From positions 1-8,701 of the forward strand of contig JAPHUJ010000185.1 of NCBI GenBank assembly GCA_026193735.1: a stretch of 8,701 nucleotides of DNA, written 5' to 3'. The notes below the pieces were generated by a model. It saw nothing but the letters and a program-made list of their open reading frames with translations, did not search any database and was not told the origin of the DNA. This DNA is from Sulfurovum sp. Its GTDB lineage: Bacteria; Campylobacterota; Campylobacteria; Campylobacterales; Sulfurovaceae. The translations under genes were made by a program, and so were the position numbers. This document shows, in pieces, positions 1-5,924 of the stretch. Position 1 is the first letter of the stretch. Every line of letters begins with the position of its first letter.

Positions 1-351
1 TATGGTCTTAAATGAACCACTTTCTATATCTGTCAACTCTGATAACCTTGTTAAAAAACGTGTATGCTCTTCTTTGAGTACTGCATAGTTTTCTAAAAGT
101 TGTTTACCGTATATAGTAATAGTCGTACCACCACCATCTTTTCCACCTGTCTCTCTAATAACGATGGGTTCGGGTGAAAGAGAGTTCATCGAATCAACTG
201 CTTCCCAGGCACTTTTGTAGCTCATAGGTACTGCTTTCGCTGCTTTGGAGATGGAGCCATATTCTTCTATCGCACGAAGCAACTCTATACGCTTCTCAAG
301 TAAAAAAGGTTTACCTAACATTTCCAAAGTAAGCTTTGATGAAAGTTCCAT
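1..351 (-). CDS. modE: ModE-type molybdate-responsive transcriptional regulator, 3' end outside the window
   Basis: This is the first 117 codons of a DNA-binding regulator; the frame is still open at the window edge. The protein matches the N-terminal winged-helix domain of ModE. A helix-turn-helix segment spans about residues 20-56, with SYKSAWEAVDSMN as the recognition-helix signature. A wing at residues 69-79 carries the glycine-rich GGKDGGG motif typical of ModE, and a long helix starts near residue 82. ModE senses molybdate or tungstate and usually represses molybdate uptake genes. E. coli ModE has C-terminal molybdate-binding (Mop) domains, while some Campylobacterota ModE-like proteins lack them; this cannot be judged here. 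The ATG at 351 is preceded by AGGA five bases upstream. Two ModE-box-like sites lie upstream, suggesting autoregulation. Molybdate transport genes may follow beyond position 1, but that is a guess. Confidence 0.9.
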   Translation of the reverse strand, partial: MELSSKLTLEMLGKPFLLEKRIELLRAIEEYGSISKAAKAVPMSYKSAWEAVDSMNSLSPEPIVIRETGGKDGGGTTITIYGKQLLENYAVLKEEHTRFLTRLSELTDIESGSFKTI

Positions 352-357
352 TTCTTT

Positions 358-381
358 CCTTATATACTAAGATATATAACG
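358..381. promoter_or_regulatory. Candidate ModE operator, proximal box
   Basis: The site reads CCTTATATA, six bases (CTAAGA), then TATATAACG. It matches 17 of 18 positions of the E. coli-type ModE half-site pattern CGTTATATA-N6-TATATAACG. It overlaps the AGGA ribosome binding site of the modE gene, so bound protein would sit in the leader, just ahead of the start codon. The match and spacing are seen directly; binding is inferred. Confidence 0.7.
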
Positions 382-391
382 GAAAGTATAT

Positions 392-415
392 CGTTATATA
401 CTTAAAGATATAATG
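392..415. promoter_or_regulatory. Candidate ModE operator, distal box
   Basis: The site reads CGTTATATA, six bases (CTTAAA), then GATATAATG. The left half is a perfect ModE half-site and the right half matches 7 of 9 positions, again with the six-base spacer. It lies 34 bases (centre to centre) from the proximal box and covers the likely -10 region of the modE promoter, a natural place for repression. Binding is inferred. Confidence 0.65.
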
Positions 416-424
416 AAATATCAA
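395..424 (-). promoter_or_regulatory. Tentative modE promoter
   Basis: On the minus strand TTGATA (419-424) is followed after 18 bases by TATATA (395-400). This could serve as a sigma-70 promoter for modE with a leader of about 40 bases. The -10 lies inside the distal ModE box. The region is so AT-rich that other -10 placements are possible, including one behind TTGACC further upstream. Confidence 0.35.
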
Positions 425-447
425 TATATGCTATATGGGTCAAGTAT

Positions 448-2535
448 TTATCGGTTCAACCAATAAATAAGACTAGGTATATTTTCTATACCGAAGTAGA
501 TGTGATTATTAGCATATGCATCTCCATCTCTTCGCACATAGGTCAGTCTGAATATCTCTAAAACATCTACATAGGTGTTGAATCCATAGGCACTGTCTCG
601 TTCATAGAATGAACCATCCACATTTCCAAAGAAACTTACACCTATTCCTAACTTCAAGAAATCATTATATTCTTTAAATACACCTATGTCTCCACGTACA
701 AAATCAGGTGAATCATGGATTGCAATATAAGAAGCTTTTCCTTCAAAACCAGAGATAATATTTTTATTTTCAGGATAATAAAGGGCCGTATATCCGAAGC
801 TCGTTCCACCATTTTTTATATCTACTGCAACTTCTCCGGGTAAAAATCTCAATGCTGCTCTTAACCCTGCTTTCCCTTCATCTTCAGGTACATCTACTGA
901 TAAGAATTCAAAACCTTGTTTCTCTTTGGTGAAAGAAGTTGCTGCCCAAGCTACAATGGCAGTTTCTACACCAAAAGAAGCACTTTTTCCAGTTTCATCT
1001 CTATCATTTTCCAGTGTAACGATACGGCTAATGATACGTCTTAAAGGTCTTTTATACCAATTGTCAATATCTTTCTTTGCATATGTAAGGAAAGAGTTTT
1101 CAGATTTTTCCAGATACCTCATATCAAGTTTGGTGAGAAATATTTTAAATTCTGCATTATCATAACGTGTTGCATCAGGTTTTTTCAGATTAAATGCATT
1201 GTAAATAGCAGAGAAACGATCTGTAGTTTTTGGTTCCAGGTGATGAAACTCAGTATTTAAAAATAAAGTGTATGCCGCTAATGCTTCAGGGTTTTCATCT
1301 ATGCCTAACACTGTTTTCAAATAATTCATAATTTCTATTTGAGACCTTTCTTCAAAGCTCTGAGGAAAGTTTCTTTTAAAAGCAGCCGCAATATGGTAGA
1401 TAGCATCATACACACCGACATAATAATCATATACACGGAAATTTTGGTCTAAAAATGCTCCAAAATGTCCTAAATATTTACCTGTAATAGGATGGTATCG
1501 TGATGAAAGTATTAGTTTTTTGTCGGAATTACCTCTAAAATGCTGATTGATTGATTCATAAAGTTTCACGGATTGCATGATGTCAAAACTGCTAAATAAT
1601 GGTAAAAGATTGGGAGTGAGAAAACCTACAGGTAACTGTTCTTCTTCATCTTCGTTCGCTTTGATGGTTTCTTTTCTCATGTTACTTGGGTTCATAAAGA
1701 AAAAATCTGAAGCCTTGTTGTCAAGTGCAATGGCTAAATCTAAAGGCACATTATCGTATAAGGAACCGTCTACAAAATAATGTGAGTGATTCTTGCCTTT
1801 ATAATTATAGTCCAATTTGACTTGTTGAAAAACACCGGGAAAAGCACCGGAAGCCAAGAGGAGATTGATGGCTTTTTTTCTATCTTTTTCTATGCCGGGT
1901 ATAGAGATATAAAAGTCGGTGCTTGGTGGCAGCACTTTATTCACAACAATTCCTTGTCCATTTTTTTCTTTAAAAGCAAGAGGTACGGAAAAGTTTTGAT
2001 TTTTAATCTCAATACCGCTGATCGTCTCAACGATAGGTCTAGCCTTTGTTACTGCAACACCCAAAGCTACTTCACAATTCTTTTTAAATATAGATTGTTT
2101 GAGGTGTTCAATGATCATATCACCTTTTTTGTCTAAACCTTTTTGGGTGAGAAGTGCACTTTTATTTTTAGGGTCTTCACCTTTTACGACAAGGTCTTCG
2201 ATACCAAGGTTGACCCATGTTTCATAAAATAAATTGTCATCAACATGATTCCTTAAAGGTACAGAATCTTTTTGGCACCAGTACATTGCAGAGAGCAAAG
2301 CATTAATGGAACCTGCAGAGGCACCTGTAATGGAGCGCAGATCGGGATCTACTAATTTACTTGATGTTTTTACCTTAGTCAGCATTCTAATCAATGCCCA
2401 GTTATACCCTGCCTCATATGCACCAAGGCTGACACCTCCCGAGATGACAAGTGAAGCGTTTACTTTTTCGCGTTCTGCATGAAGACTGAGCGTAATTAGG
2501 AAGAAAATAAGAGAGATTTGTAAAAAAAGTTTCAT
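448..2535 (-). CDS. Exported patatin-like phospholipase with beta-rich C-terminal region
   Basis: This 695-residue protein has an N-terminal signal peptide with a hydrophobic core and a likely cut after LHA (about residue 20). The patatin domain follows. The oxyanion-loop motif GGVSLG is at residues 33-38, the nucleophile Ser73 sits in GASAGS, and the catalytic Asp256 sits in VDGS. Patatins are Ser-Asp acyl hydrolases acting on phospholipid or other lipid esters. The middle part (about 320-510) looks helical. The last 150 or so residues contain alternating short strands suggestive of an outer-membrane beta structure, as in PlpD-type proteins. However, the region looks short for a 16-strand barrel, and the protein ends in WLNR rather than a terminal aromatic residue. 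I chose the ATG at 2535 because GAAGGTG lies six bases upstream; a TTG at 2550 would add five residues but would overlap that site. Substrate is unknown. Confidence 0.85.
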   Translation of the reverse strand: MKLFLQISLIFFLITLSLHAEREKVNASLVISGGVSLGAYEAGYNWALIRMLTKVKTSSKLVDPDLRSITGASAGSINALLSAMYWCQKDSVPLRNHVDDNLFYETWVNLGIEDLVVKGEDPKNKSALLTQKGLDKKGDMIIEHLKQSIFKKNCEVALGVAVTKARPIVETISGIEIKNQNFSVPLAFKEKNGQGIVVNKVLPPSTDFYISIPGIEKDRKKAINLLLASGAFPGVFQQVKLDYNYKGKNHSHYFVDGSLYDNVPLDLAIALDNKASDFFFMNPSNMRKETIKANEDEEEQLPVGFLTPNLLPLFSSFDIMQSVKLYESINQHFRGNSDKKLILSSRYHPITGKYLGHFGAFLDQNFRVYDYYVGVYDAIYHIAAAFKRNFPQSFEERSQIEIMNYLKTVLGIDENPEALAAYTLFLNTEFHHLEPKTTDRFSAIYNAFNLKKPDATRYDNAEFKIFLTKLDMRYLEKSENSFLTYAKKDIDNWYKRPLRRIISRIVTLENDRDETGKSASFGVETAIVAWAATSFTKEKQGFEFLSVDVPEDEGKAGLRAALRFLPGEVAVDIKNGGTSFGYTALYYPENKNIISGFEGKASYIAIHDSPDFVRGDIGVFKEYNDFLKLGIGVSFFGNVDGSFYERDSAYGFNTYVDVLEIFRLTYVRRDGDAYANNHIYFGIENIPSLIYWLNR

Positions 2536-2541
2536 TGCTGA

Positions 2542-2548
2542 CACCTTC
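2542..2548 (-). promoter_or_regulatory. Ribosome binding site fixing the patatin gene start
   Basis: On the minus strand GAAGGTG ends six bases before the ATG at 2535. It lies just inside the reading frame that could start at the TTG at 2550, so it argues for the ATG. Confidence 0.7.
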
Positions 2549-2565
2549 AAAAATAATGGCTAGAG

Positions 2566-2607
2566 AAGATAGTAACATATCTTATATCGTATATAGATTT
2601 CATCTAT
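2566..2607 (-). promoter_or_regulatory. Possible patatin promoter with two small inverted repeats
   Basis: The minus strand has TGTTACTAT (2569-2577), an extended -10-like element, which would give a leader of roughly 27 bases. It lies within an inverted repeat, AAGATA (2566-2571) and TATCTT (2578-2583) with a six-base centre. A second one, ATAGAT (2593-2598) and ATCTAT (2602-2607), lies where a -35 would be. No convincing -35 is seen. The repeats could be operator sites, or chance in AT-rich DNA. Confidence 0.3.
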
Positions 2608-2663
2608 TACTTTTCTATATCTCTCATTTCCTCATAAGAAGTCATGTATTTATTAAGATATCT

Positions 2664-2683
2664 AAAAAAATTGAGTACATCAA
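2664..2683 (-). terminator. Weak intrinsic terminator after the thioredoxin-fold gene
   Basis: On the minus strand, 12 bases after the stop codon, TTGA pairs with TCAA across a five-base loop (2671-2683), directly followed by seven T residues (2664-2670). The layout is right for an intrinsic terminator, but a four-pair stem is weak. Confidence 0.35.
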
Positions 2684-2695
2684 GAGAAAAATTTA

Positions 2696-3193
2696 CTACT
2701 CTACCATCTTCAATCGTGCCATCAATCCTGCGATTGTCGTGTATCCTACTTCCGTAAACCGCAACTCACCTTTACCGTCATAGATAAATGTTGTAGGATA
2801 TGCTTCTACTTTAAATTGTTTTGCCCATTTGCCATCTACATCGTTCAGTACTTTAAAATTTAGTTCATTCTCTTTCATATATGTTTTTACTTTTTCATCA
2901 CTCCCGGAATTGACAGCGATGGTCAACACATTATATTTTTGTGAAACAAATTGTATATTGGGTGCTTCCAGTTTGCATGTCGGACACCATATAGCCCAGT
3001 AATGCAAAAGTAAAGGTTTACCCTCCTCGGCCTTAAAGGTACTTCCGTCCACAAGCTGTGCTTCGATCTTGGGCAACTGTGTTGATCCAAGTTCAGGTTT
3101 ACGGATGTAACTTATAATATTAGTTAATATAAACAAAAGCACTGCTGCTGTGAGTATCTCTTTAATTATAGATCTTATATTCCATTTATTCAT
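2696..3193 (-). CDS. Membrane-anchored thioredoxin-fold disulfide oxidoreductase (TlpA/ScsD-like)
   Basis: This 165-residue protein has one N-terminal hydrophobic segment (about residues 12-29), probably an uncleaved anchor that places the rest in the periplasm. The thioredoxin fold follows, with the redox motif WCPTC (Cys70 and Cys73) and the cis-proline loop AYPTT (Pro133). The length and layout fit the TlpA/ScsD family of membrane-tethered disulfide oxidoreductases, which act on protein thiols such as those of apocytochromes or stressed envelope proteins. The partner is unknown. The ATG overlaps the stop of the upstream kinase gene by four bases (ATGA). An AAAGGT site within the end of that gene lies seven bases before it, so translation is probably coupled. 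It appears to be the last gene of the operon. Confidence 0.87.
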   Translation of the reverse strand: MNKWNIRSIIKEILTAAVLLFILTNIISYIRKPELGSTQLPKIEAQLVDGSTFKAEEGKPLLLHYWAIWCPTCKLEAPNIQFVSQKYNVLTIAVNSGSDEKVKTYMKENELNFKVLNDVDGKWAKQFKVEAYPTTFIYDGKGELRFTEVGYTTIAGLMARLKMVE

Positions 3194-4044
3194 ATTTTTA
3201 ACCTTTTGAGTGTTTGTTCAAGTTGTCGTGTATAGCTGCCGCCATAGAGTGCAACATGTACCAAAAGTGGATATATCTGATACAGTGGTACTTTACTTTT
3301 ATAGAAGTCTTCGCTTAAAGAATGTACTTCAGTATAAGCATTAAAAAACGTTTCTCCAAAAGTGTCAAAAAGCAAAATAAAGGCCAATTCCATCTCTTTG
3401 TCACCATAATAGATAGCAGGGTCAATTAGGGTAGCGCCGTTCGTATTAAACAATATATTACCGCTCCATAAGTCTCCATGCAAGAATGAAGGCGTAATCA
3501 AAGACATGTCTATACGTTTATATAGGTCTCTGCATAAGCCCTCCAATCTCTCTAACATCTGTTTAGATATCCGCCCTTTGTCATAACAGATCTTTGCCAT
3601 AGGCATGATGCGCATCTGTCCTAAAAATAGTCCCCAACTATACTGAGTCTGTTCATTGCATTGGTTAAAAGGTCCTATAGTCGTGTCGTAATAGTACCCA
3701 TACATGCGACTCTCATTTGTCAGCGTATGCAAATCTGCCAATACCTTTGCCGCCGCTATTTCTTGCGTACATTTGGCTTGTTTCTGTTCTTTTATACATT
3801 CCATAAGTAGATATGTTTCACTAAAGGTATATACTTTAGGAGCCGGTATATCATATATATTCATATCTTTAAGCATTTTTGCTTCTATACCAAGTGCAGA
3901 AGAAGCCTTAGAAGTTTTAAGTATGTAGCTTTCATTGGCGGTATGTACTTTATAGATATCCCCTAACTGTCCTTTGGCAAAGAAGTCTATAGAGTGGATT
4001 TCTTTTTCTAGCAACTGTGCCAGTTCCTGCTGAAGTTTCACCAT
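3190..4044 (-). CDS. Fructosamine/ketosamine-3-kinase family protein
   Basis: This 284-residue protein has the protein-kinase-like fold of the FN3K family. Lys43 (YILKT) should bind ATP and Glu54 (GIEAKML) is the matching helix-C glutamate. The catalytic loop HGDLWSGN (189-196) has Asp191 as the base, and Asp208 in LIDPA is the metal-binding aspartate. The HGDLWSGN plus DPA signature is typical of FN3K proteins. These phosphorylate sugar adducts on protein amines (bacterial members often prefer ribulosamines or erythrulosamines), and the product then falls apart, freeing the amine. Length is near the family norm of about 290. It has five cysteines, but none in the nucleotide-binding loop (AKGQLGDIYK), where some FN3Ks carry a redox-switch cysteine. 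It starts four bases after the preceding small gene and overlaps the next by ATGA. Confidence 0.9.
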   Translation of the reverse strand: MVKLQQELAQLLEKEIHSIDFFAKGQLGDIYKVHTANESYILKTSKASSALGIEAKMLKDMNIYDIPAPKVYTFSETYLLMECIKEQKQAKCTQEIAAAKVLADLHTLTNESRMYGYYYDTTIGPFNQCNEQTQYSWGLFLGQMRIMPMAKICYDKGRISKQMLERLEGLCRDLYKRIDMSLITPSFLHGDLWSGNILFNTNGATLIDPAIYYGDKEMELAFILLFDTFGETFFNAYTEVHSLSEDFYKSKVPLYQIYPLLVHVALYGGSYTRQLEQTLKRLKI

Positions 4045-4048
4045 CTAA

Positions 4049-4264
4049 CTAGATATCCAGATCATCCCAAAACTCATCGAAGTCCAGGTTAGTCATGGCA
4101 TTCTCATCAAATTGGTTTTTCTCCATGAGTTTCTGCTGTTGGGACTCGAAGTACTCTTCAAGTGCTTCTTCCATCATCGTGTTGATATCTTTTTTTAGTA
4201 TCTCTGAAAAGCTTTTTAGGTTTTCTACTGTGGTATGTTTGAGTTCTATTTTTATATGATTCAT
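4049..4264 (-). CDS. Small ribbon-helix-helix-like protein
   Basis: This 71-residue protein is not recognised by name. The N-terminus has a short strand (HIKIELKHT), then two predicted helices (about 13-25 and 27-42), the layout of a ribbon-helix-helix DNA-binding domain such as those in antitoxins or small repressors. The rest is polar, with a very acidic tail (residues 59-71, rich in Asp and Glu) that may bind a partner. No toxin-like gene is adjacent. It lies 56 bases after the MoxR gene and four bases before the kinase gene, so it is probably part of that operon. The ATG at 4264 has an AAGAGA site upstream at suitable spacing. The RHH assignment is from pattern only. Confidence 0.75.
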   Translation of the reverse strand: MNHIKIELKHTTVENLKSFSEILKKDINTMMEEALEEYFESQQQKLMEKNQFDENAMTNLDFDEFWDDLDI

Positions 4265-4320
4265 CTGTTCTCTTTTTATTTACTCGATTTAGCCATTGAG
4301 GCAGGGCTTATATTTCATCA

Positions 4321-5325
4321 CTACTTTGGCAATGGAACATGCTGTAAAATGATATCGACAATATCGTCATTATGGGTTCCTTGAATACGTGTATGTTCAC
4401 TTTTAATCAAACGATGACGAAAAACATCGTGAACAACAGCCTGCACATCTTCAAGTATTACTTGACTTCTTCCTTTCATCCATGCATGCGCTTGAGCACA
4501 TTGAGTAAGCGCCAAAGATGCCCTCGGGCTCACCCCAACATCGATCATGACTTCAAGTTGCTTACTATATCTAAGCGGATACCGTGTTGCAAAGACAAGT
4601 TCAATAATATAGTGTCCAATATCATCACTAATTTCCACTTGTGCAATTTCAATACGTGCAGCAAAAATCATCTCTTGGGAAATCTTCTCTTTAGGTACCT
4701 TCTTCTCTGTAAATCTCTCTTCTTGTATCATTTTAATCATTTTAAACTCTGATTCCATTTTGACATAGTCGATCTTTACATGCATAAAAAAACGATCTTT
4801 TTGTGCATCTGACAGAGGAAAAGTTCCCTCTTGTTCTAGAGGATTTTGAGTTGCCATTACAATAAAAAGTTTAGGAAGCTTATGCGTTTGCCCTGACACA
4901 GTCACTTGTCGTTCTTCCATGGCTTCAAGCATAGCCGATTGTATTTTAGCCGGCGCGCGGTTTATCTCATCTGCTAAGATGATATTTCCAAAGATAGGTC
5001 CTTCATGAAAGTGAAATGTTTGTTTTCCATCCTCATTATATAACAGTTCAGTACCTATAACATCCGAAGGAAGCAAGTCCGGAGTAAATTGTATACGAGA
5101 AAATTTAGCATCAATAGCATCTGCTATCGAACGTACAGCTCTGGTCTTTGCAAGTCCTGGTAATCCCTCTACAAGTATATTGCCATCAGCAAGCAAACCC
5201 ATGATCAGTTTAGAAACGACATCCTTTTGACCTAAGATCGCTTCATTCATTCTATTTTCTAGTATTGTAATGGATTCTCTTGTCGTCACTTTTACCTCTT
5301 GATAATTTGCTCTACTCATATTCAT
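4321..5325 (-). CDS. MoxR-family AAA+ ATPase
   Basis: This is a MoxR ATPase. Counting from the GTG at 5346, it shows Walker A GLPGLAKT (61-68), Walker B ILADE (123-127), sensor 1 in ATQNP (Asn168), the EAMEERQVT segment after Walker B, and the sensor 2 arginine in GVSPRA (Arg275). MoxR proteins act as chaperone-like ATPases that help assemble or activate other proteins, usually with DUF58 or VWA-domain partners. None is encoded next to it here. The start is uncertain. The GTG at 5346 lacks a ribosome site. The ATGs at 5325 and 5319 have weak or no site. A GTG at 5289 has AGAGG five bases upstream and would leave the usual roughly 20 residues before the ILGQ motif. I give the first ATG as a compromise. 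It heads the leftward operon and is divergent from the deaminase gene. Confidence 0.88.
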   Translation of the reverse strand: MNMSRANYQEVKVTTRESITILENRMNEAILGQKDVVSKLIMGLLADGNILVEGLPGLAKTRAVRSIADAIDAKFSRIQFTPDLLPSDVIGTELLYNEDGKQTFHFHEGPIFGNIILADEINRAPAKIQSAMLEAMEERQVTVSGQTHKLPKLFIVMATQNPLEQEGTFPLSDAQKDRFFMHVKIDYVKMESEFKMIKMIQEERFTEKKVPKEKISQEMIFAARIEIAQVEISDDIGHYIIELVFATRYPLRYSKQLEVMIDVGVSPRASLALTQCAQAHAWMKGRSQVILEDVQAVVHDVFRHRLIKSEHTRIQGTHNDDIVDIILQHVPLPK

Positions 5326-5328
5326 AAT

Positions 5329-5358
5329 ATAATACCCATAAATCACTTATGACCGCAA
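5329..5358 (-). promoter_or_regulatory. Tentative promoter of the MoxR operon
   Basis: The minus strand has TATTAT (5329-5334), 18 bases after TTGCGG (5353-5358). If this is the promoter, transcription starts near 5322 and the longer GTG start cannot be used. The -35 matches only in TTG. The position is supported mainly by the absence of a better candidate close to the gene. Confidence 0.3.
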
Positions 5359-5440
5359 TCAATGTGCATAAGGTGTGATATGTGATAATGCCAAGAGCAT
5401 AGTGTTGATATCTTTTTTCTCAATACTACAAATATTTTGA

Positions 5441-5446
5441 TATACT
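5441..5446 (+). promoter_or_regulatory. Probable promoter -10 of the deaminase gene
   Basis: TATACT preceded by TGA gives an extended -10 element (TGATATACT, 5438-5446) downstream of a T-rich stretch at 5411-5418. No clear -35 is present, as is common in Campylobacterota. Transcription would start near 5453, leaving a leader of about 27 bases. Confidence 0.45.
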
Positions 5447-5479
5447 GCAATATAAAATTCTAGAAGAAAAAGGGATAGC

Positions 5480-5866
5480 GTGCGTGTAGAAAAATTGATT
5501 GAAATAGCACATAAAATGGTTGGAAAGTATCATCTTAGTGATCCTGATTTTTCTGCAGGAACTGTAGGTGCTGCACTTTTAACTACACATGGGAATATTT
5601 ATACCGGTATAAACATAGAAGTCGCCTGCGGTATCGGATTTTGTGCAGAGCATTCCGCCATTGCAGAAATGATAAAAAACAGGGAAACGCAGATCGAAAT
5701 GATCGTTGCAATGAACGAAAAAGGCATTATACCGCCATGTGGCAGATGTAGAGAACTATTATTTCAAGTCGATAACAAGAACATAAAGACAAAAATCTAT
5801 CTCTCTAAAGAAAAATATATGACCCTTGATGAACTGCTTCCTATGCGTTGGACACCAAGTACATAG
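5480..5866 (+). CDS. Cytidine deaminase-family protein (cytidine/blasticidin-S-type)
   Basis: This 128-residue protein belongs to the zinc-dependent cytidine deaminase fold. The catalytic pair lies in FCAEHSAIAEM: Cys55 binds zinc and Glu57 shuttles protons. Cys87 and Cys90 in PCGRCREL complete the zinc site. NIEVA (45-49) corresponds to the NIEN substrate-binding segment of Cdd. Cytidine deaminase turns cytidine or deoxycytidine into the uridine form for pyrimidine salvage. The CAEHSA and PCGRCREL variants and the LDELLP ending resemble blasticidin-S deaminase-like members more than the classical CAERTA and PCGACRQ forms, so the true substrate is open. Start: GTG at 5480 with AAGGG five bases upstream. 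It ends in tandem TAG TAA stops. It is divergent from the MoxR gene and 58 bases before the thioredoxin gene. Confidence 0.88.
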   Translation: MRVEKLIEIAHKMVGKYHLSDPDFSAGTVGAALLTTHGNIYTGINIEVACGIGFCAEHSAIAEMIKNRETQIEMIVAMNEKGIIPPCGRCRELLFQVDNKNIKTKIYLSKEKYMTLDELLPMRWTPST

Positions 5867-5890
5867 TAAATTATTTCTCTTACTATCCGC

Positions 5891-5919
5891 TTAAAAAACA
5901 AAGAAAATCTAGATACAAT
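5891..5919 (+). promoter_or_regulatory. Possible promoter of the thioredoxin gene, abutting its start codon
   Basis: TTAAAA (5891-5896), 17 bases, then TACAAT (5914-5919) matches four and five of six sigma-70 consensus positions. The expected transcription start is 5925-5926, exactly at the ATG, implying a leaderless or nearly leaderless message. This is an inference from spacing. Confidence 0.4.
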
Positions 5920-5924
5920 GACAT

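Noticed and set aside
381..404. Inverted repeat AAGTATAT-CGTT-ATATACTT (385-404), possible terminator of the patatin gene
   Set aside because: The stem is AT-only and has no T run after it on the minus strand. It is better explained by the overlapping ModE boxes.
926..2136. Plus-strand open frames of 67-116 codons opposite the patatin gene
   Set aside because: They lie antisense to a well-supported gene and have no recognisable domains, so they are shadows.
2535..2783. Plus-strand 82-codon frame across the patatin to thioredoxin-fold gap
   Set aside because: It overlaps the end of the thioredoxin-fold gene and AT-rich non-coding DNA, has no recognisable domain, and lacks a ribosome site.
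4049..4264. Toxin-antitoxin module
   Set aside because: The small protein resembles an antitoxin, but the adjacent genes are a clear FN3K kinase and a MoxR ATPase, not toxins. The FN3K signature HGDLWSGN separates it from HipA-type toxin kinases.
4265..4320. Possible terminator between the MoxR and RHH-like genes
   Set aside because: The only pairing is four bases (AGCC with GGCT) around a ten-base loop without a T run, so I treat the genes as one operon.
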